A DNA stretch of 7,517 nucleotides from an archaeon (GCA_027318675.1 DAHVOT010000034.1:1-7517); one strand, 5' to 3'; shown: positions 1 through 6,169, counted from the first letter of the stretch. Notes: generated by a model not told the origin, from the letters alone. Numbers and translations: made by a program.

Positions 1-4
1 TAAT

Positions 5-20
5 TCAGATGAAAATCTGA
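5..20 (+). other. 6-bp hairpin with GAAA loop touching the first start codon
   Basis: TCAGAT (5-10) and ATCTGA (15-20) are perfect reverse complements separated by GAAA, a GNRA-type tetraloop. In RNA this would be a 6-bp stem whose last base is the A of the ATG at 20. It could modulate initiation of the first gene, or it could be chance, since short perfect stems are common in AT-rich DNA. No Shine-Dalgarno site is visible before this ATG. Confidence 0.3.
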
Positions 21-352
21 TGTCACGTTTAAAAAAAGAACTAGTTAATGATTTAAACAAATATAAGAAAGATAAATCGTATTCAAAAAAAGTAATAATA
101 TACGGGAGTATAGGTTTGACTATCAGTGCAGCAGATTATATAATTTCAGGAAATATTGGAATTGGTTCTATGTTAAAATCTTTTCAAGATATGAATACTC
201 ATGAAATTGTCACTAATCTATCTTTTGGTTTATCCTCAATGAGCGTTTTAGGTGGAGGAATAATGTATGGTCTGTCTTCTTTTTTTGAAAATGAAGATGA
301 AAAAGAGATGAAAGACAAGTTAAACCCTCTTGAAGAGAAAGTTAATCATTAA
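20..352 (+). CDS. small uncharacterised membrane protein
   Basis: Protein of 110 residues that I do not recognise. It has a Lys-rich N-terminus (residues 4-25), a hydrophobic stretch at about 25-48 rich in Gly, Ser and Ile, a second at about 69-89, and an acidic/Lys-rich C-terminal tail. This pattern suggests two short membrane segments with both charged ends on the same side. The start ATG at 20 overlaps a TGA at 18-20 in another frame, and that frame is open from the window edge. The gene may therefore be translationally coupled to an upstream gene outside the window. Its stop codon (350-352) overlaps the stop codon of the convergent dihydrouridine synthase gene. The gene is real on length, lack of a better frame and tight packing, but no function can be assigned. 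Confidence 0.7.
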   Translation: MSRLKKELVNDLNKYKKDKSYSKKVIIYGSIGLTISAADYIISGNIGIGSMLKSFQDMNTHEIVTNLSFGLSSMSVLGGGIMYGLSSFFENEDEKEMKDKLNPLEEKVNH

Positions 353-1185
353 TATTTTAACTTCTCTAAATCTTCTAAATTCTTTATTTTAAATATTTCT
401 AATCTTAATTTTGTTGAATTCTCCATGCCTTTTGTGAAATGCATGGCTTGGAGTTTTATCTGTCTAAAGTAAAGAGAATATTTTTTAGCAAGTTTAAGAT
501 AATCTTTAAATGATTTCTTAAAAGGAGTGTTGGTTATTTTAGAAAAAATTTCTGGGCGTCCTATTGCTTCTCTACCTATCATAACATAATCAAATTTTTC
601 TAACAGACTCTTGTAATTTTTATCATTTACATTGCCAGAATATATTACAGGAAGGAAAGTTTTTGATTTTATTTCTTCTGCAAATTCAATATCTGGTTCC
701 CCAGAATATCCTTGCTCTTGAGTTCTTGGGTGAATGCATATTGCATCACAATATTTCTCAGCAATCTTTAGTATCTCAAATGAAATTTTGGATTTTCTAA
801 TCTTAAGAGTAACTGGCTTTTTTGTGTTCTCTCTCATCACTCGGAGTATTTCTTCTATTTTATTCAAATCTCTAAGATACCCTCCGAAACCATGTTTTCT
901 TGCATTTTTAGCAGGACATCCTAGGTTTAAATCCCAAAGTGAAACTTTTTTATTATATTTTTTAATGAAATCTTTTATCCCATTAGTATTTGTACAAAAT
1001 AATTGTAATGCTGGTTTGTCTTCAAGATGTAATTTATTCTTTGAGAGTGGGCTTATCATTCCTGTATAAACAAGCCCGCATCCTGCTTTTTTGCATAAAA
1101 TCCTAAATGCAATATCATTAACTTCTTCCATTGGAGCAAGAAAAATTTTATTTTTTATCCTTAAATTTTTTATATTTTTTCCCAT
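349..1185 (-). CDS. dus: tRNA-dihydrouridine synthase (Dus family)
   Basis: Flavin-dependent enzyme that reduces specific uridines in the tRNA D-loop to dihydrouridine, acting in the cytoplasm. The 278 residues show the Dus signatures in order: the FMN-barrel start LAPME-EVND (residues 16-24); LNLGCP with the catalytic-type Cys90, followed by K-x-x-x-x-H-GFGGYL (93-104); LKIR with Lys128; IHPRTQEQGYSG (151-162) with His152 and Arg154; SGN (183-185); and the phosphate-binding IGREAIGRPEIF (203-214). The length is near the lower end for the family (usually about 300 or more), so the C-terminal helical tRNA-binding domain is short. The start ATG at 1185 is supported by a TATA box centred about 24 nt upstream, implying a leaderless mRNA. 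It is convergent with, and overlaps by 4 nt, the small gene at 20-352. Which uridine it modifies cannot be read from sequence. Confidence 0.95.
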   Translation of the reverse strand: MGKNIKNLRIKNKIFLAPMEEVNDIAFRILCKKAGCGLVYTGMISPLSKNKLHLEDKPALQLFCTNTNGIKDFIKKYNKKVSLWDLNLGCPAKNARKHGFGGYLRDLNKIEEILRVMRENTKKPVTLKIRKSKISFEILKIAEKYCDAICIHPRTQEQGYSGEPDIEFAEEIKSKTFLPVIYSGNVNDKNYKSLLEKFDYVMIGREAIGRPEIFSKITNTPFKKSFKDYLKLAKKYSLYFRQIKLQAMHFTKGMENSTKLRLEIFKIKNLEDLEKLKY

Positions 1186-1204
1186 AGTGTCATTAATAAA
1201 AACG

Positions 1205-1213
1205 TATTTAAAT
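1205..1213. promoter_or_regulatory. shared palindromic TATA box of a divergent leaderless promoter
   Basis: TATTTAAAT contains the perfect 8-bp palindrome ATTTAAAT (1206-1213), centred between 1209 and 1210. The centre lies 24.5 nt from the A of the minus-strand ATG (1185) and 24.5 nt from the A of the plus-strand ATG (1234). About 25 nt from TATA centre to transcription start is the archaeal norm, so both genes would be transcribed from, or within a base or two of, their start codons. The whole divergent intergenic region is only 48 bp, and no second AT-box at proper spacing is evident. No ribosome binding site precedes either start, which fits leaderless mRNA. Confidence 0.65.
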
Positions 1214-1233
1214 GAGTTGTTATTAAGTAAAAT

Positions 1234-1704
1234 ATGAGGAGGGAGAATAATAATATTAAAGAAAAAAGAGGTATTTCAAGAGCTAAAAATATGTTGCTCA
1301 TTACTGTTCTTATACTAGTTTCAGCCTCAATAATATGGATTGTTCTTAAAGAACCTCTAAATAAGACAGCTGAACAAATTGCTTTTTATGAACATGAATT
1401 GGATCTTAAAATACAATCTGTTGCATTGGATAGTAACTCTATGAATGTAACAATCGTAAGAAATCCTGGAAGAGGAAATTTTATAGGAACTAGTTTTAAA
1501 GTAGAAGGAAATAATATCTCGGAGACATTTATAGAAAAAAGTTCTTTAAAAGAGCTTGAAATGAAAACATACAAATTAGAAATGGTAAGCTTGAATTCTC
1601 CAAATGCTGTAAAAATTCAGATAGCTCCAATATTTAAGTTAGAGTCAGGAGAAGAGATGATTGGAGAAGTAAAAGACGAATATCAATTTTCCTGGTCAAG
1701 ATAA
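1234..1704 (+). CDS. pilin-like membrane-anchored surface protein, stand-alone
   Basis: 156 residues. A basic N-terminus (KEKRGISRAKN, 9-19) precedes one membrane helix (about 20-38), then a predominantly beta-type extracellular region. The KRG plus hydrophobic helix resembles archaeal type IV pilin/archaellin class III signal peptides, where a prepilin peptidase would cut after the Gly; however, charged residues (SRAKN) between the Gly and the helix make this uncertain. Residues 56-150 match residues 46-141 of the next gene's product: LDLKIQSV versus IDLKISQV, NVTIVRNPGRGNFIG versus DLTLKREIGEGEFIG, KIQIAPIF versus KVSVTPIY, and EMIGEVKDEY versus EVIGNVKDEY. The two are therefore paralogues, and this one ends where the other continues. 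Three N-glycosylation sequons (NKT, NVT, NIS) fit an extracellular location. The start at 1234 is set by the TATA box 25 nt upstream. A GA-rich stretch just inside the gene (1237-1245) resembles a ribosome binding site but has no suitable ATG behind it. Confidence 0.85.
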   Translation: MRRENNNIKEKRGISRAKNMLLITVLILVSASIIWIVLKEPLNKTAEQIAFYEHELDLKIQSVALDSNSMNVTIVRNPGRGNFIGTSFKVEGNNISETFIEKSSLKELEMKTYKLEMVSLNSPNAVKIQIAPIFKLESGEEMIGEVKDEYQFSWSR

Positions 1705-1709
1705 TTTTA

Positions 1710-1725
1710 ATTAGTTTTTTAAATA
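1710..1725 (+). promoter_or_regulatory. TATA box of the large surface-protein gene, overlapping a T-run
   Basis: TTTAAATA at 1718-1725 is centred about 23-24 nt before the ATG at 1745, again giving a leaderless start. It is preceded by a T-run (1715-1720) that could end transcription of the upstream paralogue, since archaeal terminators are often simple oligo-T. The same TTTAAATA core occurs in the divergent promoter at 1205-1213, so the two paralogues may share promoter strength or regulation as well as sequence. Confidence 0.5.
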
Positions 1726-1744
1726 ACAAATTATTAAATACAAT

Positions 1745-4700
1745 ATGCAAAAAAAGGGGGAGTTGTCAAGACTCACTGTTAATTTATTGATTGGTTCTTT
1801 GATTATTATTTTAGGCGTGATAATATTTTTTATTGTGAGAGGTTGGGATGAAGGACAAGAAGTTTTTACTGATGAAAATATTGATTTGAAGATCTCACAA
1901 GTAAAGACAGTTAATGATAGCACATTAGATTTAACTTTGAAGAGGGAAATTGGTGAAGGAGAATTTATAGGACTTAGTTTTGCTGTGAGTGATGGAAGTT
2001 TAGTTGAAGTTATAAGAGTTAATACTTCAATTCCTGAGAATCAAAGTGGAAACTTTTCATTGAAGTTTATTTCAATGAATGCATCACGTGTGAAAAAAGT
2101 TTCAGTCACACCAATTTATATTAATCAAGAAGGAGTTGAGGTTATTGGAAATGTTAAAGATGAATACGTGACACCTAATACCTGTTCTAATTTCTGTCCT
2201 ATTGGAGCACAGTGTGGATTAAACGATTGTGGAATGCAGTGTGGAAGTGGATGTAATTCAGGTTATTTATGTTTGAATTATAAATGTATTAAGGAACAAA
2301 CATCGTCGGGTGGAGGGAGTTCAGGAGGAGGTGGAAGTTCTGAGGGAGAGACTTGTACTGATACTTGTTCATCTTTAGTTAAACAATGTGGAATTCAAAC
2401 AATTTGCGGAAGTAGTGTAAATTGTGGAACTTGCTCAACAGGATATGTTTGCAGTTCTGGTTTATGTATTGCTAATTCAACTTGTACAGATACTTGTTCT
2501 ACTTTGAGGTATAATTGTGGAGTACATTCAATTTGTGGAACTGGTGTAAATTGTGGAACATGTTCAACAGGATATTCTTGTCAAATAAATGGAACTTGTA
2601 TAATGGATAATTTTTGTACTCCTACTTGTTCTGGTAAAACTTGTGGAGGAGATGGATGTGGAGGGAGTTGTGGAACATGTTCAACAGGATATTCTTGTCA
2701 AATAAATGGAACATGCCTAAAAGATGATGTTAACTTAAAGTATATTGTACAAGATGGAGTGGGATATGCAGATATTATTATTTCTTCTGATGCTCCGAAT
2801 ATGGTTAAACTTGCAGCAGAATATTTTCAGATGTATATTTATAATATGACAGGGGCGAGATTGCCTATTTCAAATTCTGCTAATCAAAGTAAATTATATC
2901 ATGTTTATATTGGAAGAAGCAGTTATACAGATAATTTAGGAATAACTAGCCAAGGATGTGATAATGATGGATTTAAAATGGTTTCTGGAACAAATTACTT
3001 AGTTTTAATTGGGGATGATAAACCTCAAACTCTTCTTGGACCTACAGACTATGAAGAATGGGACAGTTTAACTGGAGATACATGGGCAAATGATTTTATT
3101 CAATTTTATTCAGGACAAGAAAATTCTCAGAAAGATATTTGGAAAACAGATGGTTCTGGGTCTATGAATGCTGTATTTGAATTCTTATACAATCAGGGAA
3201 TAAGATGGTATGCTCCTGGAGAAATTGGGATAGTTATCCCTGAGAAACAGAGTGTGAGTTTTGGAAATATGAATATTTTGAAAAATCCAGAATTTCCCAT
3301 GAGGAGTTTTATGATTTATTTCAAAGAATTTGGACATCTTTCTCCTCATTTATATCCTGATTATGAAAATTTATTACAATGGGTTTTAAGTTTAAGGAGT
3401 AATCATTATTTTGAATTTATGGTTGGTGCAGACGGAGGGCCTGGACATGGGATATTAGCGGTTATAGATAGAGATGAAAAAAAGACACAACATCCCGAAT
3501 ATTATGCAATTCTTAATGGAGTGAGAATGAATGGAGAAAATCCTGTACCTGATTTATGCTCTCAGGGATTATTACAGGAGAATGTAAGATATGCTAAAGC
3601 TATGTTTGATTTATATAATATCTCTATAGTGAGTGTTATGCCAACAGACGGTTTTCAAGGACCTTCTGAATCAAGTGCCGCATGTTTAGCAATGGAAGAT
3701 GATAGTAGAGGATGGGAATCAGCACTCTCAGAATATACTTGGGAATATGTGAATAATGTAGCATGGGAAATATATAATGATCCAAAATATTCTGGAAAGA
3801 AAATACTTAATGCTGCATATCCCCCATATTTATTTCCTCCTAGAAATCTTTCTAAACCTCTAGCTCCCAATTTGGTTGTTATAATAACAAGATGGAGAAG
3901 CGATTTTGCTTCAGAACAAGAAAATCAAAAGTATTTGGATTTAAAGAGTCAGTGGTTAGAAATTCTTCCTTCAAAAGAAATCTACACTTATGATTATTAT
4001 TTGCATAATAGGCCTGAAGGTTTCACTCAAGGAGTTCCAAGTTATTTCCCTCATATAATTGCTGAAGACCTTGATGATCTTAAGAGTAATTCTAAAGGAG
4101 AGTTTATGGAAGTTTATTCTAACTGGCCATTAGATAATAGAGAATGGGATACCTTTGCTGCTACGTCCTTTAATGTTTATGTTACTGCTCGTGCATATTG
4201 GGATACAGATTTAGATGTGGACGCCTTACTTGAAGAATATTATACTTTGTATTATGGTCCTGCAAGCTCACAGATGAAAGCATTTGTAGAATATTCTGAG
4301 GAAAATTATATTCGTTCAGTTGAAGATCCAGCAGTTAGAAGAACAATGAGAAGTATGCTTGCGAATGCAAAATCTATTGCAGGAAATACTATTTATGGTG
4401 AAAGAATCGATTTGTTGATTGAATTAATGGATTCTGATTTTGACGGGAATGAAGTTAATATCAACTCATGTAGAACACTCGATTCTCCAACAACAACATA
4501 CAAACTTACTTCAGATGTTTCTTCAACAGGTACATGTTTCATAATAAATCATGTTGGAATAACTTTGGATTGTCAAGGGCATACGATAACTTATGGAAAT
4601 GGAAGAGGGATTGCTCAGCCATATTGGTATAATAATGGAAATTCTCTTACAGTTAAGAATTGTAATATAAGAAGTTCTGGTTCAACAACTGGAAATGGAA

Positions 4701-5098
4701 TAGAGCTTGCTTATTGTAAACATGTTAAGATTGAAAACTCAAATATAACAACAGCAAATACAGGTATATGGTTAGTTAATAATGAAAATATAAGTGTAAT
4801 AAACAACAGAATTACCTCTTCATCTGGTATTCCTTTATCTACCCAAACAGTTTATGGAGGCATAATAAACAAGAACATCTTAACAGGTAATTCTGATTGG
4901 GGGATGTATTTGTATGATACTCATAACATTAATGTTACTTGGAATAATGTTTCATGTAATGTTGACAGGGCTGGTGCAACTTTAATGAGAAGTACGCAGA
5001 ATACATTAACAGATAATCGATTTATTAGTAATGGGGGAGAGGGATTATGGGAGTACGAATGTTCTGGAAATGTTTTGTTAAGAAATATAATTTCTTGA
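1745..5098 (+). CDS. giant surface protein: pilin-like anchor, Cys-rich modules, DUF4838-like glycosidase region, beta-helix
   Basis: 1117 residues. Order seen: (a) KKGELSR then a membrane helix (about 13-31) and the pilin-like module (46-141) shared with the preceding gene. (b) Four Cys-rich modules (about 147-182, 204-243, 247-285, 291-324), of types CTDTCS...NCGTCSTGYxC and CSGKTCGGDGCGGSCGTC, with a Gly/Ser linker at 187-199. (c) A GH67/GH20-type N-terminal alpha/beta domain from about 330, including LAAEYFQMYIYNMTGARLPI, then FEFLYNQGIRWYAPGE (about 478-493). (d) A DUF4838-like region with HPEYYAILNGVR (583-594), DLCS (603-606), MPTDGFQGP (632-640) and YYGPASSQMK (836-845). (e) A right-handed beta-helix of NosD/PbH1 type from Cys909 (CRTLDSP, ITLDCQGHTITY) to the end. 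About 16 N-glycosylation sequons indicate an extracellular ectodomain. The glycosidase assignment rests on motif recall; catalytic acids cannot be assigned. The start at 1745 is supported by a TATA box about 24 nt upstream. Confidence 0.85.
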   Translation: MQKKGELSRLTVNLLIGSLIIILGVIIFFIVRGWDEGQEVFTDENIDLKISQVKTVNDSTLDLTLKREIGEGEFIGLSFAVSDGSLVEVIRVNTSIPENQSGNFSLKFISMNASRVKKVSVTPIYINQEGVEVIGNVKDEYVTPNTCSNFCPIGAQCGLNDCGMQCGSGCNSGYLCLNYKCIKEQTSSGGGSSGGGGSSEGETCTDTCSSLVKQCGIQTICGSSVNCGTCSTGYVCSSGLCIANSTCTDTCSTLRYNCGVHSICGTGVNCGTCSTGYSCQINGTCIMDNFCTPTCSGKTCGGDGCGGSCGTCSTGYSCQINGTCLKDDVNLKYIVQDGVGYADIIISSDAPNMVKLAAEYFQMYIYNMTGARLPISNSANQSKLYHVYIGRSSYTDNLGITSQGCDNDGFKMVSGTNYLVLIGDDKPQTLLGPTDYEEWDSLTGDTWANDFIQFYSGQENSQKDIWKTDGSGSMNAVFEFLYNQGIRWYAPGEIGIVIPEKQSVSFGNMNILKNPEFPMRSFMIYFKEFGHLSPHLYPDYENLLQWVLSLRSNHYFEFMVGADGGPGHGILAVIDRDEKKTQHPEYYAILNGVRMNGENPVPDLCSQGLLQENVRYAKAMFDLYNISIVSVMPTDGFQGPSESSAACLAMEDDSRGWESALSEYTWEYVNNVAWEIYNDPKYSGKKILNAAYPPYLFPPRNLSKPLAPNLVVIITRWRSDFASEQENQKYLDLKSQWLEILPSKEIYTYDYYLHNRPEGFTQGVPSYFPHIIAEDLDDLKSNSKGEFMEVYSNWPLDNREWDTFAATSFNVYVTARAYWDTDLDVDALLEEYYTLYYGPASSQMKAFVEYSEENYIRSVEDPAVRRTMRSMLANAKSIAGNTIYGERIDLLIELMDSDFDGNEVNINSCRTLDSPTTTYKLTSDVSSTGTCFIINHVGITLDCQGHTITYGNGRGIAQPYWYNNGNSLTVKNCNIRSSGSTTGNGIELAYCKHVKIENSNITTANTGIWLVNNENISVINNRITSSSGIPLSTQTVYGGIINKNILTGNSDWGMYLYDTHNINVTWNNVSCNVDRAGATLMRSTQNTLTDNRFISNGGEGLWEYECSGNVLLRNIIS
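2551..2595 (+). repeat. 45-bp exact direct repeat, copy 1 (Cys-rich module)
   Basis: Identical to 2668-2712, with a spacing of 117 bp (39 codons), so the repeat is in frame. It encodes the NCGTCSTGYSCQINGT portion of the third Cys-rich module. DNA identity, including synonymous positions, shows recent duplication or gene conversion rather than selection on the protein alone. Confidence 0.95.
2668..2712 (+). repeat. 45-bp exact direct repeat, copy 2 (Cys-rich module)
   Basis: Second copy of the repeat at 2551-2595, encoding the end of the fourth Cys-rich module. The sequence 5' of this copy encodes a different module head (CSGKTCGGDGCGG) from that of the third module. The duplication or conversion tract therefore covered only the module tail. 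Confidence 0.95.
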
Positions 5099-5117
5099 AT
5101 AAAATTATAATTGTTTT
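5099..5117 (+). terminator. short AT-rich convergent 3' region with T-run
   Basis: Only 17 bp separate the stop codons of the two convergent surface-protein genes. The stretch is almost entirely A/T and ends in TTGTTTT (5111-5117) on the plus strand; read on the minus strand it contains ATTTTATT. Simple oligo-T tracts are the usual archaeal termination signal, so this may serve both genes. There is no hairpin of note. Confidence 0.35.
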
Positions 5118-6051
5118 ACAATCCAAAACAGGATTTATATTTTAATATTCCGGCGTATTTGAAAAGAAGAGATGATTCAGACATTGAAGTTTCAACTCCT
5201 AAATCTCCATTGGTGTTTGCTTTTGGAATTATTTCACAAAGATTTGTAGGAGTAATTTCAGCAATGTATTTTGTATGCATTAGTATTGTTAAATCAGGTG
5301 TTCCGCTTGTTAGAATCTGATCTTTTCCAATAAAGATTGTGTCTAATTCAACTCTCTGTCCGTATTGATAATTGAAGAAATGCAAAGCAATTATCCCGTC
5401 TTTTGGCAAAGCAGATATAAATTCACTTGATAAAATAGCATCTTTAACCTTAGCTAATTCTTCTGCAGTTAAGGCAGTAATTATAGGGCAAGCATTAGGA
5501 CAAGGTCCCCAGCAATCAATTCCTACTTCTCCTTGATTTTGAATTCCATCTGTACATGTTGGGCATGGACCACAAATTGTTCCTCCGCAATCCACCCCTG
5601 TTTCATCTTGATTTTGAATTCCGTCTGTACAATCAGGTGGACAAGCTTGACACGGCCCACCGCAATCTGTGTGTCTTTCTCCTTGATTTTGAATTCCATC
5701 AGTACAAGTAGGACAAGCTGAACAAATTGTTCCTCCACAATCTGTTTTTTCTTCATCTTGATTTAAGATCCCATCATTACAACTTGGAGGACAAGATTCC
5801 GGGCAAGGTCCTCCGCAATCAACTCCGCCTTCTCCTTGATTTTGAATTCCATCTGTACATGTTGGTTCTGGCACTGGAACTTCAGCTTGAGCAGCAGATT
5901 TTTTTCCAAAAATTTTGTCTGAACTTGAATTTCCAAACATTGACAAAGAGCCTTTTGATCCTATAAAAAAGAAGATTAATAGAGCTAAAACAATTGAAAC
6001 AGCTAATAATGCAAGGTATTTTTTGGATTTCGCTCTTTTAGACTTTTCCAT
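5116..6051 (-). CDS. membrane-anchored Cys-rich repeat protein with conserved C-terminal domain
   Basis: 311 residues. A basic N-terminus (KSKRAKSKK, 3-11) and a membrane helix (about 12-31) anchor a probable outward-facing domain. A short Ser/Lys and Pro-rich linker (32-64) leads into five repeats starting at Cys65, Cys91, Cys116, Cys141 and Cys166. Each has the form C-T-D-G-I-x-N-Q-x-E-x-x-x-D-C-G-G...C..C with four Cys, 20 in all, probably disulfide-paired. The Asp/Asn/Glu spacing suggests possible cation binding (inference). Residues 195-311 form a separate domain (FISALPKDGIIALHFF, LMHTKYIAE, LCEIIPKANTNGDLG, ending KYKSCFGL) that I have seen in DPANN-type hypothetical proteins but cannot name. 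The start at 6051 follows a minus-strand TATA box by about 31 nt. The gene is convergent with the giant surface protein, 17 bp apart. Role unknown; a surface adhesin or binding protein is plausible. Confidence 0.85.
   Translation of the reverse strand: MEKSKRAKSKKYLALLAVSIVLALLIFFFIGSKGSLSMFGNSSSDKIFGKKSAAQAEVPVPEPTCTDGIQNQGEGGVDCGGPCPESCPPSCNDGILNQDEEKTDCGGTICSACPTCTDGIQNQGERHTDCGGPCQACPPDCTDGIQNQDETGVDCGGTICGPCPTCTDGIQNQGEVGIDCWGPCPNACPIITALTAEELAKVKDAILSSEFISALPKDGIIALHFFNYQYGQRVELDTIFIGKDQILTSGTPDLTILMHTKYIAEITPTNLCEIIPKANTNGDLGVETSMSESSLLFKYAGILKYKSCFGL
5526..5865 (-). repeat. five tandem protein-coding Cys-rich repeats (75-78 bp period)
   Basis: The region encodes the five CTDGIQNQ-type units. 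DNA identity is high: a 37-bp block is identical at 5526-5562 and 5829-5865 (first and fifth units), and most of it recurs at 5678-5700. The units alternate between two subtypes: units 1, 3 and 5 have NQGE and (G/W)GPC; units 2 and 4 have NQDE and GGTIC. The array therefore grew by duplicating a two-unit block of about 150 bp. Confidence 0.9.
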
Positions 6052-6078
6052 AATGATAATTTAATTGGTAAATAAGCG

Positions 6079-6086
6079 TTATAAAG
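6079..6086 (-). promoter_or_regulatory. TATA box of the Cys-rich repeat gene
   Basis: CTTTATAA on the minus strand, centred about 31 nt upstream of the ATG at 6051. Transcription would begin roughly 5 nt before the start codon, which is nearly leaderless. No Shine-Dalgarno site precedes this ATG. Confidence 0.5.
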
Positions 6087-6120
6087 CTTTTGAATTCTTG
6101 AAAATCTTAAATTAGTAAGG

Positions 6121-6128
6121 TTTATAAT
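6121..6128 (+). promoter_or_regulatory. probable TATA box of tRNA-Leu
   Basis: TTTATAAT lies about 50 nt before the mature 5' end of the tRNA, implying a start near 6150 and a leader of about 25 nt removed by RNase P. An alternative AT-box (AATATTTAT, 6154-6162) sits too close to the mature end for standard spacing. The choice between them is uncertain. Confidence 0.4.
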
Positions 6129-6148
6129 TAATTCTTAGCTACTTTTTC

Positions 6149-6169
6149 TGTACAATATTTATGTACAAT
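6149..6169. repeat. paired TGTACAAT motif in the tRNA leader region
   Basis: TGTACAAT occurs at 6149-6156 and 6162-6169, 13 bp apart. Because TGTACA is its own reverse complement, the pair is both a direct and an inverted repeat around ATATTTA. It lies at the expected transcription start of the tRNA. It could be an operator or a leader hairpin (6-bp stem, 7-nt loop); no regulator is identifiable. Confidence 0.4.

Noticed and set aside
734..1069. Plus-strand open frame of 111 codons
   Set aside because: It lies opposite the dihydrouridine synthase, whose catalytic motifs are intact across the same bases; the translation has no recognisable features.
1237..1245. AGGAGGGAG as a ribosome binding site for a later start in the first pilin-like gene
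   Set aside because: No ATG, GTG or TTG lies at suitable spacing downstream; the next ATG (1291) is about 45 nt away and would remove the basic segment before the helix. The TATA spacing supports 1234.
5523..5756. Open frames on both strands within the repeat region (also 5533-5721 and 5727-5966)
   Set aside because: They are shadow frames produced by the repetitive coding sequence; the main frame has the conserved Cys pattern, membrane helix and C-terminal domain.
5526..5865. Regularly spaced near-identical repeats that could suggest a CRISPR array
   Set aside because: The repeats are in frame, the intervening DNA also encodes conserved Cys motifs at a 25-26 codon period, and no unique spacers or cas genes are present.
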